NCBI GenBank assembly: GCA_030147525.1
Contig: JASBVF010000001.1
Coordinates: 62,001-126,000, forward strand
Reading direction: 5' to 3'
DNA: 64,000 nt
From: Bacteroidota bacterium
GTDB lineage: Bacteria; Bacteroidota; Bacteroidia; Chitinophagales; Saprospiraceae
Positions 35,233 through 43,701 of this stretch are shown here, in pieces. The notes beneath the pieces are model-generated. The model saw nothing but the letters and a program-made list of their open reading frames with translations. It was not told where the DNA came from and made no database searches. Numbering within the stretch: the first letter of the stretch is position 1; each line of letters opens with the position of its first letter. The position numbers and the translations under genes were made by a program.

Positions 35233-35589
35233 TCAAAAGATCAACGGTTTAAACCCCAACACCAGTTGCCAGATGATCGCGACCACTGAGAGTACCGGGT
35301 ACAATACCCGGCGAATAAAAAATTTTAATTTCATCCTGTTAGGCCGAAAACCCATCGCTTCCAGGATGTCGGTGTACAGGATTTTATCATCCTCTTCATC
35401 CAGGTTGTGCAGGTTGTTCATCAGGCAGCGGCCAAAAATGGCAAACTGTAAATGAACAATAGCATAAGTCGCCAGAACCAGCGGCCACCAAAATAAAAAC
35501 GGAAGCGCCCAGGCTGAAATGGTGATCAGGAGGTGAATCCAGAAAATAAAGTTAAGCTCGCTTTGTGTGGAAGTAGCCATCTTTTTCAT
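35233..35589 (-). CDS. Hypothetical membrane protein
   Basis: A 118-residue protein with two clear hydrophobic segments near the N-terminus (about 15-32 and 34-52) and one near the C-terminus (about 95-112). Between them is a polar loop, NLHNLDEEDDKILYTDIL. I recognise no family. Alternative start ATG at 35580 (MATSTQ). No close operon partner: the upstream gene ywbE is divergent and the LOG gene lies 98 bases downstream. Confidence 0.65.
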   Translation of the reverse strand: MKKMATSTQSELNFIFWIHLLITISAWALPFLFWWPLVLATYAIVHLQFAIFGRCLMNNLHNLDEEDDKILYTDILEAMGFRPNRMKLKFFIRRVLYPVLSVVAIIWQLVLGFKPLIF

Positions 35590-35780
35590 GGGCTGAAAGA
35601 TAGTGGGACGAAATCAAAACAAAGGAAAATCCTACCAGTTATTTACCTCAAAGGATTCAAATTTTAATAAGCCTACGGCAAAGTCGCCCCAGTCTTTTAC
35701 TTTCGCTTTTTTTGTAAAAAAGAATTGGAGCCTAAGATTTGGGCATACTTTCTTGTTTTACAAAAAGCTCACAATCAAAA

Positions 35781-35987
35781 ATGATGGAAGGAAATTTCAG
35801 AAAAAACATCCAAACAGGGCAGCTTGTCCGGGTAGTTCAAAAGCAGGACCAGCGTTCCGGTGAACTGACTGAAGGTATCGTTGTGGCCATTTTAACGAAA
35901 TCACCACAACACCCGCACGGCATCAAAGTCAGGCTGGATACGGGCGAGGTGGGCCGCGTAAAAGAAATCGTACCGGAAGACGAGTAA
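35781..35987 (+). CDS. ywbE: YwbE family protein (DUF2196)
   Basis: A 68-residue protein. The core, QLVRVVQKQDQRSGELTEGI followed by TKSPQHPHGIKVRLDTGEVG, matches the YwbE family of Bacillus and Bacteroidota almost throughout; its role is unknown. Compact beta-barrel-like proteins of this kind often bind nucleic acid (inference). The start at 35781 is chosen because the family begins at this point; the frame can be extended upstream by 14 residues with no similarity. Confidence 0.9.
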   Translation: MMEGNFRKNIQTGQLVRVVQKQDQRSGELTEGIVVAILTKSPQHPHGIKVRLDTGEVGRVKEIVPEDE

Positions 35988-36063
35988 AACTGAATGGCCA
36001 GGCCATCGCCAATTCCTGCCAATTTTACTGCACCTTATCATTTTCTCATTTATTAAAATACCA

Positions 36064-37053
36064 ATGAAAATCACACTTTTCTCTGCCAATCAATTCGAAA
36101 GAAAATACATCGAACAGGCCAATGCCGGCCGCCACGAACTTTTATACGTCCCCACTTACCTCACCCCGGAGACCGCCATTCTGGCTAAAGACTCGGATGC
36201 AGTCGCAATTTTTGTGAATGACAACGGCTCAGCTGAGGTGCTGCAGCAGTTGCACGAATACGGAGTGCGATACGTTGCCTGCCGCTCAGCGGGCTTTAAC
36301 CATGTGGATTTACAGGTGGCAGAAGAGCTTGGGCTGAAAGTGGCGAATGTGCCGGAGTATTCACCCTACTCGGTGGCCGAACACACCGTCGCCCTCATGC
36401 TGGCCCTCAACCGGAAACTGGTGAAAGCCCACAGCCGGGTGCGTGACCTGAATTTTTCTCTCGAAGGACTCACCGGTTTCGACATGCATGGAAAAACCGT
36501 CGGAATCATCGGCGCTGGAATCATCGGCGGCAAAGTAGCGAAGATACTGAACGGCTTCGGCTGCCACCTCCTCGGCTTCGACCTGCACCCCAACGAGGAA
36601 CTGACCGAACGCTACGGCATGGAATACACGGACCTCGACGAGCTGTGCCGCCGCTCCGACATCATCACGCTGCATGCTCCGCTGAACAAGCATACACATC
36701 ACCTGGTGAACCGGGAACGGATCGGAAAAATGAAGAAGGGCGTCATGCTGATCAATACGAGCCGTGGTGGTTTGGTGGACACGGTAGCCGTCATCGATGG
36801 TTTGAAAAAAGGGTATATCGCCTATCTCGGACTGGATGTTTACGAAGAAGAAAAAGGTCTGTTTTTCGAGGATCACTCCGATGGCATTTTGCAGGACGAC
36901 GTGATTGCACGCCTGCTGACTTTCCCGAACGTGCTCATCACCAGCCATCAGGCATTCCTGACTGACTCGGCGCTGAAAAACATCGCCGATACGACTTTTT
37001 ACAATCTCAATTGTTGGGTGGATGGGACAAAAAGCAAGTACGAGTTAACATGA
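36064..37053 (+). CDS. 2-hydroxyacid dehydrogenase, D-lactate dehydrogenase-like
   Basis: A 329-residue NAD-dependent dehydrogenase of the LdhA-like D-isomer-specific group. Features are the CRSAGFNHVDL substrate-loop region near residue 79, the catalytic arginine/glutamate region, the NAD-binding GIIGAGIIGGKVAKIL near residue 150, and the catalytic histidine in ITSHQAFLT near residue 296. NTSRGGLVDT is the usual cofactor-side signature. D-lactate from pyruvate is the likely reaction. It sits 76 bases after ywbE, same strand. Confidence 0.92.
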   Translation: MKITLFSANQFERKYIEQANAGRHELLYVPTYLTPETAILAKDSDAVAIFVNDNGSAEVLQQLHEYGVRYVACRSAGFNHVDLQVAEELGLKVANVPEYSPYSVAEHTVALMLALNRKLVKAHSRVRDLNFSLEGLTGFDMHGKTVGIIGAGIIGGKVAKILNGFGCHLLGFDLHPNEELTERYGMEYTDLDELCRRSDIITLHAPLNKHTHHLVNRERIGKMKKGVMLINTSRGGLVDTVAVIDGLKKGYIAYLGLDVYEEEKGLFFEDHSDGILQDDVIARLLTFPNVLITSHQAFLTDSALKNIADTTFYNLNCWVDGTKSKYELT

Positions 37054-37173
37054 AAAATACTTTTTTCACAAAATCGTAAAAAACAAACATTGACGAAGCT
37101 GCCATGCCTGCCAATGCTCAAAATATTGGATATTTGTGCCGCAGAAATTGGCCGTTTTTCAAAATATAACAAC

Positions 37174-38121
37174 ATGACTACGCAAACCGAAGCTCCAAAG
37201 CAAGATTACTACTGGGTAGACGACCGGGAACCACACTTCCAGCGCCGGAAGGAAATTCTGAAAAAACACCCGGAAGTCACCAAGCTTTTCGGAGTCAACC
37301 CTCGCCTGAAATACTGGACAGTTGCACTTGTGGCAATCCAGCTCACGGTAGCGCTTTTCATCGGGCAGCTGCATTGGTTGCCATTCATCCTGGTGACGTA
37401 TCTCGTGGGGGCGACGATCGCCCATGCGTTGTTTTTGGCCATTCATGAAATCACGCACGACCTGGCTTTTAAATCGAAAAAAAGCAACAACATACTGGCC
37501 CTGATCGCCAACCTGCCCATCGTGTTCCCTTACGCCATGTCGTTCAAAACCTACCACGCCCTGCACCACTGGGACCAGGGCAAAGACGGCATCGACGTGG
37601 ACATCCCGACGGAAGCCGAGGCCAAACTTTTCAAAGGTTTCATCGGAAAATTCCTGTGGTTCCTCAACCAGATCGTTTTTTACGCTGCAAGGCCGGTGTT
37701 TGTAAAACCGATCAAACTGGAAAAATGGCAGATTTACAACCTCATTTTCCAAGTGGCGGTCATGGCGATTTTCCTGCCGATCGCTGGTTGGTCAGGCGTG
37801 ATTTACCTGCTGCTTTCGCTGGTGCTGGCGGGCAGCCTCCACCCTACTTCGGGGCATTTCATTTCAGAGCATTACGTTTTCCATGAAGGCCAGGAGACCT
37901 ACTCCTACTACGGCCCGCTGAACCTGATCACGTTCAACGTCGGTTATCACAACGAACACCACGACTTCCCGACCATCCCCGGCAGCCGCCTGCCGGAGTT
38001 AAAAAAACTGGCGCCGGAGTACTACGATAACTTGCACTCCTACAACTCCTGGACGAAAGTGATCGTGGATTTTCTTTTTAGGAAGGATGTGACGTTGTAT
38101 TCAAGGACGAAGCGGAAGTAA
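37174..38121 (+). CDS. Fatty acid desaturase, sphingolipid delta-4 desaturase (DES1)-like
   Basis: A 315-residue membrane di-iron desaturase. The three histidine boxes are HEITH (H91), HALHH (H128) and HNEHH (H259), the same types as HEIAH, HxxHH and HNEHH in eukaryotic DES1/DEGS1. Long blocks read almost as in animal DES1: DGIDVDIPTEAE, LHPTSGHFISEHYVF, ETYSYYGPLNLITFNVGYHN and AEYYDNLHSYNSW-like (here APEYYDNLHSYNSW). Even the PHFQRRKEILKKHPEV opening matches. Human DEGS1 is about 323 residues. The enzyme would put a 4,5-trans double bond in dihydroceramide. The ATG at 37174 gives the family N-terminus; a frame to 37090 adds 28 residues. Confidence 0.9.
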   Translation: MTTQTEAPKQDYYWVDDREPHFQRRKEILKKHPEVTKLFGVNPRLKYWTVALVAIQLTVALFIGQLHWLPFILVTYLVGATIAHALFLAIHEITHDLAFKSKKSNNILALIANLPIVFPYAMSFKTYHALHHWDQGKDGIDVDIPTEAEAKLFKGFIGKFLWFLNQIVFYAARPVFVKPIKLEKWQIYNLIFQVAVMAIFLPIAGWSGVIYLLLSLVLAGSLHPTSGHFISEHYVFHEGQETYSYYGPLNLITFNVGYHNEHHDFPTIPGSRLPELKKLAPEYYDNLHSYNSWTKVIVDFLFRKDVTLYSRTKRK

Positions 38122-38125
38122 TTTC

Positions 38126-38162
38126 AAAAAAAATGGCGGCCACGATGGCCGCCATTTTTTTT
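38126..38162. terminator. Bidirectional Rho-independent terminator
   Basis: 17-bp perfect stem (38126-38142 and 38146-38162) with a 3-base loop CGA and flanking A8/T8 runs. It serves the desaturase gene (plus) and the xisHI pair (minus, ends 38201). Confidence 0.93.
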
Positions 38163-38200
38163 AGTAAACTTCACTTAATCCTGATCAAACACTACTAGTG

Positions 38201-38539
38201 TTAAGCCACTGCAAATCCCGACAATTCACGTTTATATGGCGCATGAAACCCCAGCACAATATCAGATTTCGGAACTCCTGCATCCAGCAATCGTTGTACG
38301 ATCGGCACGTCTGTGGCATCGTGTTGCACCCATATTTTACCGTCTTTTATATCCATTTGAAAAACGATGTAATACACCCGCTTCCGGTTTTCAAAACCGT
38401 GACGGAGCAATTGATAAACATTACGCTTTTCATCAAAAACCAATTGATTTTCGATGTCAGGCAGGTTTGCAGGTTTTATTTTAGCGTATTCTTCAAGCAA
38501 TTCCTGTACTACTCTACGGTAATCTTTTATTTTTTCCAT
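38201..38539 (-). CDS. xisI: XisI family protein
   Basis: A 112-residue protein matching the XisI family: N-terminal EKIKDYRRVVQELLEEYA helix, then DIENQLVFDEKRNVYQLL, the RKRVYYIVFQMDIKDGKIW beta hairpin and the conserved end DAGVPKSDIVLGFHAPYKR. XisH and XisI were first described as controlling factors for excision of the fdxN element in heterocystous cyanobacteria; outside those strains their role is unknown. It lies immediately after xisH. If the xisH frameshift is repaired, the two genes overlap by 13 bases, suggesting tight coupling. Confidence 0.93.
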   Translation of the reverse strand: MEKIKDYRRVVQELLEEYAKIKPANLPDIENQLVFDEKRNVYQLLRHGFENRKRVYYIVFQMDIKDGKIWVQHDATDVPIVQRLLDAGVPKSDIVLGFHAPYKRELSGFAVA

Positions 38540-38584
38540 AAGACAATGGTTTTGGTATCTCCATTTGCAACAACTAATTTCATA

Positions 38585-38941
38585 TCAAGTTCTGCAATAA
38601 CCATTTTGGGCAAACGGCAATTTGAAAACTTCCTCATAGGTGTCTTCAAGAATTCCGACAAAAAGTTTACGCTCAGGATCCTTTTCCTTCAATGCCCGGC
38701 GGTAGTCAACAAATTGTCCGACTGCAAGGTGAAAATCATACACCTTCGAATAACCAGCAAAGCTTTTTATTTCAACGGCAATTTTTTCTCCTCCTTTTTC
38801 GGCAGCTACCAACTCCTCCGCACCAAGATCTATTTCCATTTCGAAACCACCAACCTGAATAGGATATGGATCATGCGTGATTTTCCAACCATCTTTTTCA
38901 AGGGCTTTACGAACGATTTGATGGATGAGGTCTCTGGCCAT
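38585..38941 (-). CDS. xisH: XisH family protein, frameshifted near the C-terminus
   Basis: A 118-residue open frame matching XisH: MARDLIHQIVRKALEKDGW, EMEIDLGAEELVAAEKGGEK and AVEIKSFAGYSKVYDF. Asp38 and the ExK at 57-59 look like a PD-(D/E)XK nuclease site. The normal C-terminus is missing, but the +1 frame at once supplies it: MVIAELDMKLVVANGDTKTI then VLWKK, stop at 38527. Removing one A from the A4 run (T4 at 38604-38607, plus strand) restores a 137-residue protein of normal length. So this is a recent frameshift, a sequencing error or a slippage site. Confidence 0.88.
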   Translation of the reverse strand: MARDLIHQIVRKALEKDGWKITHDPYPIQVGGFEMEIDLGAEELVAAEKGGEKIAVEIKSFAGYSKVYDFHLAVGQFVDYRRALKEKDPERKLFVGILEDTYEEVFKLPFAQNGYCRT

Positions 38942-38955
38942 GGTTTAACTTTTGA

Positions 38956-38963
38956 CAAAAATA
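38956..38963 (-). promoter_or_regulatory. Putative -7 box of xisHI
   Basis: Minus-strand TATTTTTG, a full TAnnTTTG match, only 15 bases before the xisH ATG, implying a near-leaderless transcript. It sits between the stop of paaZ (38966) and xisH. Confidence 0.45.
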
Positions 38964-38965
38964 AC

Positions 38966-41014
38966 CTAATCCTGCTTCAATTTTTTTACCATCGTCAAAA
39001 TCGTCGCCAGCGCCACTGTCTCGCCTGTTTCATCGTACACATCCACGAGGAATTTTACAATGCCTTTGGCAACGTCCTCCTCGCTCTTTTTCTCCTGGTC
39101 AATTTTTTCTTTCACTGTAAAACGCACTCCGATCGTCATGCCGGGGTAAACCGGTTTGGTGAAGCGGCACTCGTCGATGCCGTAGTTCAACAGCACGGGG
39201 CCTTTTTTCGGGTCGACGAAAAGACCGGCGGCTTTGGATAAAACAAAGTAACCATGCGCCACCCGCTGCTCGAAAATGGTGCCTTCCAGCGAAGTGGAGT
39301 CCATGTGGGCGTAGAAGTTGTCGCCGCTCACGTTGGCGAAATTGGTGATGTCCGCCTCGGTGACAGTGTGCCTGGCGGTGACGACTGTCTCGCCGATTTC
39401 CAGTTCCTCGAAGTGTTTGCGGAAAACGTGGACGGGCTTTTCGGTCTGCCGTCCGCCATACTGGTACTGGTTTGTCACGGCAGTGATGAAGGTCGGGTGG
39501 CCCTGGATGGCGGTGGTTTGGAGGTAGTGCTTCACGCCCCTTGCGCCGCCGAGTTCTTCGCCGCCGCCAGCCCGGCCGGGGCCTCCGTGCATGAGTTGCG
39601 GGAGCGGCGAGCCGTGGCCCGTGCTTTCTTTTGCGCAGCTTTCATTTAAAATCAAAATGCGGCCGTGGTAGGGCGCCGAGCCGATGACGTAGTCCCGTGC
39701 GATGCGCTCGTCGGCGGTGACGATGCTGCTGACGAGCGAGCCTTTGCCCATGTTCGCAATTTCGATGGCCTCGTCCAGCGAGCGGTACGGCATGATCGTA
39801 CTCACCGGTCCGAAGGCTTCGATGTTGTGCGAGTCCTGTTTTTTAAACGGATCGTCGTTAAGGAAAATGATGGGGTTGAAAAACGCCCCCTTGCTCCGGT
39901 CAGCTCCGATGACTTCGAAATCATCCAGGTTGCCGATAACGATATCGGTGCCGGCGTTCAATTCCTCCACCCGGCGGCGCACTTCCTCCACCTGCACTTT
40001 GTGAACGAGGCTGCCCATGCGCACTCCCTCTACCTGCGGGTCGCCGATGGGCGTGGTGGCGATGCGTTTGCCGAGGGCGATTTGCACGTCTTCGACCAGT
40101 TTTTCCGGCACGAGGATGCGGCGCACGGCGGTACATTTTTGACCTGCCTTCGTCACGATTTCACGATGGACTTCTTTGATGAAAATGTCAAACTCCGGTG
40201 TACCCGGCACAGCGTCTTCGCCAAGTACGGAAGCGTTGAGACTATCGGCTTCCATGTTGAACGGCACGGCATTTTCGATGATTTGCGGCAGCGATTTCAG
40301 CATCCGGCCCGTAACGGCCGAGCCGGTGAAGGTGACCACGTCCTGCGAAGTGACGGGGTCGAGGATGCCGACGCCCGTGCCGCAGACGAGTTGCAGCGCC
40401 CCCTCCGGCAGGATGCCCGAGTTGATGATGTCTTTCACCATCTGCTGGGTTAGGAAGCTGGTCAGCTCGGAAGGTTTGACGATGGACGGCATGCCGGCCA
40501 GAAAGGTCGGTGCCAGTTTTTCCAGCATCCCCCAAATCGGGAAGTTGAAGGCATTGATGTGGATAGCAACCCCGTGCCTTGGCGACAGGATGTGGTGCCC
40601 CATGAAGGTGCCTTCCTTCGAAGATTTCACCGCCTCGCCGTCAACGTAGAAAGTTTCGTTGCCAAACTTACGCCGCAGACTGGCATAGGCGAACAGCGTC
40701 CCGATACCGCCTTCGATGTCCACCCAGCTATCCACTTTGGTAGCGCCGGTGGCGTAGCTGAGCGGGTAGTAGCTCTTGCGCCGCTCGTGGAGGAAGAGCG
40801 CCAGTTTTTTCAGCATGAGTCCCCGCTGGTAGAAAGTCATTTTGCGGAGGCCAGGGCCGCCGGTTTTTCTTGCATAGTTGGCGATCTCAGCATAGTCGAG
40901 GCCCTCACTGCCTGCGGTAGCGATGAGTTCGCCGGTGATGGCGTTGAATTGTTCAGTGCCTTTTCCCTGGTGGGGGTGCCAGGCGCCGAGGGTGTAATTG
41001 TGGAGGTTTTGCAT
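38966..41014 (-). CDS. paaZ: Bifunctional oxepin-CoA hydrolase/semialdehyde dehydrogenase (PaaZ)
   Basis: A 682-residue two-domain enzyme of phenylacetate catabolism: it opens the oxepin-CoA ring and oxidises the resulting aldehyde with NADP. Residues about 1-520 are an aldehyde dehydrogenase with [25 protein letters not shown] near 245, and the catalytic cysteine in [10 protein letters not shown] near 295. Residues about 540-680 are a MaoC-type hot-dog hydratase ([40 protein letters not shown]). Both domains look complete. No other paa genes are in the window, so either the rest lies elsewhere or this copy serves another CoA-thioester. Confidence 0.95.
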   Translation of the reverse strand: MQNLHNYTLGAWHPHQGKGTEQFNAITGELIATAGSEGLDYAEIANYARKTGGPGLRKMTFYQRGLMLKKLALFLHERRKSYYPLSYATGATKVDSWVDIEGGIGTLFAYASLRRKFGNETFYVDGEAVKSSKEGTFMGHHILSPRHGVAIHINAFNFPIWGMLEKLAPTFLAGMPSIVKPSELTSFLTQQMVKDIINSGILPEGALQLVCGTGVGILDPVTSQDVVTFTGSAVTGRMLKSLPQIIENAVPFNMEADSLNASVLGEDAVPGTPEFDIFIKEVHREIVTKAGQKCTAVRRILVPEKLVEDVQIALGKRIATTPIGDPQVEGVRMGSLVHKVQVEEVRRRVEELNAGTDIVIGNLDDFEVIGADRSKGAFFNPIIFLNDDPFKKQDSHNIEAFGPVSTIMPYRSLDEAIEIANMGKGSLVSSIVTADERIARDYVIGSAPYHGRILILNESCAKESTGHGSPLPQLMHGGPGRAGGGEELGGARGVKHYLQTTAIQGHPTFITAVTNQYQYGGRQTEKPVHVFRKHFEELEIGETVVTARHTVTEADITNFANVSGDNFYAHMDSTSLEGTIFEQRVAHGYFVLSKAAGLFVDPKKGPVLLNYGIDECRFTKPVYPGMTIGVRFTVKEKIDQEKKSEEDVAKGIVKFLVDVYDETGETVALATILTMVKKLKQD

Positions 41015-41124
41015 GGTTAGGAAAATTTTTCAGCTAAAGTTGATTAGATGCGAAATTAAGACCTTTCACTTCATTCAATTAAATTTTCACTGCTCACTCC
41101 TTTCCTTTGTGAAAAAATAGCATC

Positions 41125-41865
41125 ATGAAAAACTCCCCCACTCCCCCCACCGCCATCGTCACCGGCGGCGCCCAGGGCATCGGCAAAGGCATCACCATAC
41201 ATTTGTTAAAAGCCGGCTACCAGGTGTTTATTTGGGAAATCGATGTTGAAGCCGGCGAGGAAACTGTTGCCGAATTTTCCGGTTTGGGTACAATCCAATT
41301 TTTGCCTTGTAATGTCGCTGAAGAAGCACAAGTCATCAGTACATTGGAAGAAGTGAAATCACGGGCCGGCCGCCTGGACCTGCTCGTCAACAACGCCGGT
41401 ATCGGACGCTTCAAGCCACTGGCAGAACTGTCCCTCGACGACTGGAACGCCGTGATCGGCACGAACCTGACCGGCACGTTCCTCTGCTCGAAATACTGCG
41501 CACCGCTGCTGCGGGAGAGCAAAGGCGCTATCGTGAACATTGCCTCCACCCGGGCACACATGTCGGAGCCAAATACGGAAGCTTACTCGGCCTCGAAAGG
41601 CGGCGTGCTGGCTCTGACGCATGCGCTGGCCATCAGCCTGGGTCCGGAGGTGCGGGTGAATTGCATCAGCCCCGGTTGGATCGACGTAAGTTTTTACCGG
41701 AAAAAAAGTGAACGAGAACAGGAACAACACCCCGTTGACCGCATCGGAACACCGGATGATATCGCTGAGATGGTACTTTTTCTGGCCGGTGAAAAGGCGG
41801 GTTTCATTACCGGGCAGGAGTTCATCATCGATGGGGGTATGACCCGGAAGATGATTTATGTGTGA
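41125..41865 (+). CDS. SDR family NAD(P)-dependent oxidoreductase
   Basis: A 246-residue classical short-chain dehydrogenase. Visible are the cofactor motif TGGAQGIGKGI near residue 13, DxxD-like acidic residues, NNAGIG near 88, a serine in NIASTRAHMS near 140, the catalytic YSASKGG near 153, and the PG-motif ISPGWIDV. The end FIIDGGMTRKM is typical of the 3-oxoacyl-ACP reductase/glucose dehydrogenase group. Substrate unknown. It is divergent from paaZ, so a shared catabolic role is possible but unproven. Confidence 0.9.
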   Translation: MKNSPTPPTAIVTGGAQGIGKGITIHLLKAGYQVFIWEIDVEAGEETVAEFSGLGTIQFLPCNVAEEAQVISTLEEVKSRAGRLDLLVNNAGIGRFKPLAELSLDDWNAVIGTNLTGTFLCSKYCAPLLRESKGAIVNIASTRAHMSEPNTEAYSASKGGVLALTHALAISLGPEVRVNCISPGWIDVSFYRKKSEREQEQHPVDRIGTPDDIAEMVLFLAGEKAGFITGQEFIIDGGMTRKMIYV

Positions 41866-41882
41866 CTTTTTTGAAGAAAAAT

Positions 41883-42407
41883 CTATTCTAAAACGCCGCT
41901 GCGTTTCTTTTTTACGTAGTGCACCCCGGCGCCGTACACCCAGCCGACGGTACCACGCTTGGTTTTCACTTTCACGTAAGGTTCGTCGGCCATTTCCTTC
42001 CCAAGGTTGACCTCGTAGGTACTATCGGTGACTTCGTCTTGGTAGTAAACTTCATCGAAAAGTTTCAGTTCTCCGAGTAACTCACCTTTTAGTCCGGGCG
42101 TTTTGCGGAGTTTGAGTTTATCGATGATGACATAAAGTTTTGAGCCCTGAGTTTCCTGTGATGGAGCTGGTTGAGCGGCAACAGGTTGTGTAGCAGCAGC
42201 TTTTGTAGTATCAGCACCGGCTGGTGACGGCGTGTTGACGGCGGGCAGTTTAGCAGCGTTGGCAAGACTGTCTTCCTTTGCTTCAATGGCAGCCTCGTCC
42301 TGGGCTTGTTCTTTATGAGAGTTGCATTTAGAGATGGCCCACATCAGGAAAATAATGGCAAATATTCCGATGATAATGTACTCGAATTTTGAAAGTAATC
42401 CTTTCAT
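41883..42407 (-). CDS. Membrane-anchored SH3-like domain protein
   Basis: A 174-residue protein. One transmembrane helix (about 10-27) leads to a low-complexity Ala/Pro/Thr/Gln-rich linker (about 35-85), then a bacterial SH3-like domain (about 90-165) with YVIIDKLKLRKTPGLKGELLGELK and a closing RGTVGWVYG. Such domains often bind peptidoglycan or peptides outside the membrane. The specific ligand is unknown. The gene converges with the SDR gene. Confidence 0.75.
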   Translation of the reverse strand: MKGLLSKFEYIIIGIFAIIFLMWAISKCNSHKEQAQDEAAIEAKEDSLANAAKLPAVNTPSPAGADTTKAAATQPVAAQPAPSQETQGSKLYVIIDKLKLRKTPGLKGELLGELKLFDEVYYQDEVTDSTYEVNLGKEMADEPYVKVKTKRGTVGWVYGAGVHYVKKKRSGVLE

Positions 42408-42426
42408 CTTTTTTAAGGGTTTAAAT

Positions 42427-42434
42427 TAAGTTTG
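42427..42434 (+). promoter_or_regulatory. Putative -7 box of dprA
   Basis: TAAGTTTG matches TAnnTTTG, 75 bases before the dprA start at 42509. No good -33 box. Confidence 0.4.
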
Positions 42435-42508
42435 CAGTTAGCTTTTACCGCTTGGCCGTTCGCCGCCCAAGCTAAAGGCAGACAACTAAAAAGCCAATAG
42501 CAAAAGTA

Positions 42509-43612
42509 ATGAAAGACCTTGTTTATAAAGTAGCATTGACCAAAATACCCCTCGTTGGGGCGGTAACGGCCAAAAACCTGGTCAGTTATTGCGGTGGAGT
42601 CCGGGAGATATTTGAAGCTAATAAAAATCAGCTCACTAAAATTCCCGGTATCGGTGAACAGATTGCTCGTAATGTTTTGCATCAAAACGTTTTAGAAGAA
42701 GCAGAACGGGAAATTGAATACCTGGAGCAGCATGGTATTCAGCCGCTTTTTTACCTGGATAAAAATTACCCCCAACGGCTGCGCCCTTTCGCCGATGCGC
42801 CAGTGATGCTTTACTACAAAGGAACTGCCAATTTGAATCATCACCGTACGATTGGCATTGTTGGTACGAGAACACCGTCTCCACACGGACTGAAGATCTG
42901 CGAAGAGTTAGTCGAGGGTTTTCTTCCCTACAAGCCGATCATTGTCAGTGGACTGGCTTACGGCATTGACATTGCAGCGCACCGAAAATGCATGGAAAAA
43001 GGGATGGAAACAGTGGCTGTTTTAGGTCATGGGTTGTCGAGAATCTATCCGCAACAGCACCTGAAAACAGCCATGGAAATGACGGAGCAGGGCGGATTAC
43101 TGACTGAGTTTGCAAGCCATGTGGGGCCAGAGCGGGAAAATTTTCCGATGCGAAACCGCATTGTTGCTGGCATGTGCGATGCTGTGGTAGTGGTGGAAAC
43201 GGCAACCCGTGGCGGCTCCATCATCACTGCCCAACAGGCAAATGGTTACAACCGGGACGTTTTTGCCGTTCCGGGAAGGATCAAGGATAAGTTTTCGCAG
43301 GGCTGTCATTTTTTAATTAAAAACAACATGGCATCCCTGGTTGAAAGCGCAGGTGATGTAGCCAAAGTACTTCGATGGCCAGAAAAAGACGAAGAAAAAA
43401 ATGGAAAGTCGGCCCAACCAGCTTTGTTTTATGAATTAACCGAACCTGAAAAAACCATCGTTGATATTCTTCAGCAAGCTGAAGAAATTGGAGTAGACCA
43501 ACTGAGCTATCAATCCAAAATTTCGAACAGTGAACTGGCCTCCTTGCTGCTGAATCTGGAATTTAAAGGGCTCGTTCGTTCACTGCCGGGTAAGCGGTAT
43601 GTGCTTTGCTGA
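42509..43612 (+). CDS. dprA: DNA-processing protein DprA
   Basis: A 367-residue protein that protects incoming single-stranded DNA and loads RecA during natural transformation. An N-terminal helix-hairpin-helix region (about 5-60, LTKIPGIGEQIARNVL) is followed by the Rossmann core: GIVGTRTPSPHGLKICEEL, IIVSGLAYGIDIAAHR, GHGLSRIYPQQH, TEFASHVGPERENFPMRNRI and GGSIITAQQAN. A C-terminal winged-helix-like DML1 domain lies at about 310-365. Complete and of usual length. Confidence 0.95.
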   Translation: MKDLVYKVALTKIPLVGAVTAKNLVSYCGGVREIFEANKNQLTKIPGIGEQIARNVLHQNVLEEAEREIEYLEQHGIQPLFYLDKNYPQRLRPFADAPVMLYYKGTANLNHHRTIGIVGTRTPSPHGLKICEELVEGFLPYKPIIVSGLAYGIDIAAHRKCMEKGMETVAVLGHGLSRIYPQQHLKTAMEMTEQGGLLTEFASHVGPERENFPMRNRIVAGMCDAVVVVETATRGGSIITAQQANGYNRDVFAVPGRIKDKFSQGCHFLIKNNMASLVESAGDVAKVLRWPEKDEEKNGKSAQPALFYELTEPEKTIVDILQQAEEIGVDQLSYQSKISNSELASLLLNLEFKGLVRSLPGKRYVLC

Positions 43613-43701
43613 CAGTTTCATGTTATTGTTTTTCAATACTTTGTGTGAGCTAACGAGGCGTTTTAACTAATTTCACCCCGAATTTACAATCACCCTTTTT
43701 T

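Noticed and set aside
39665-40453. Plus-strand open frame of 262 residues opposite paaZ
   Set aside because: Antisense shadow of a complete aldehyde dehydrogenase domain.
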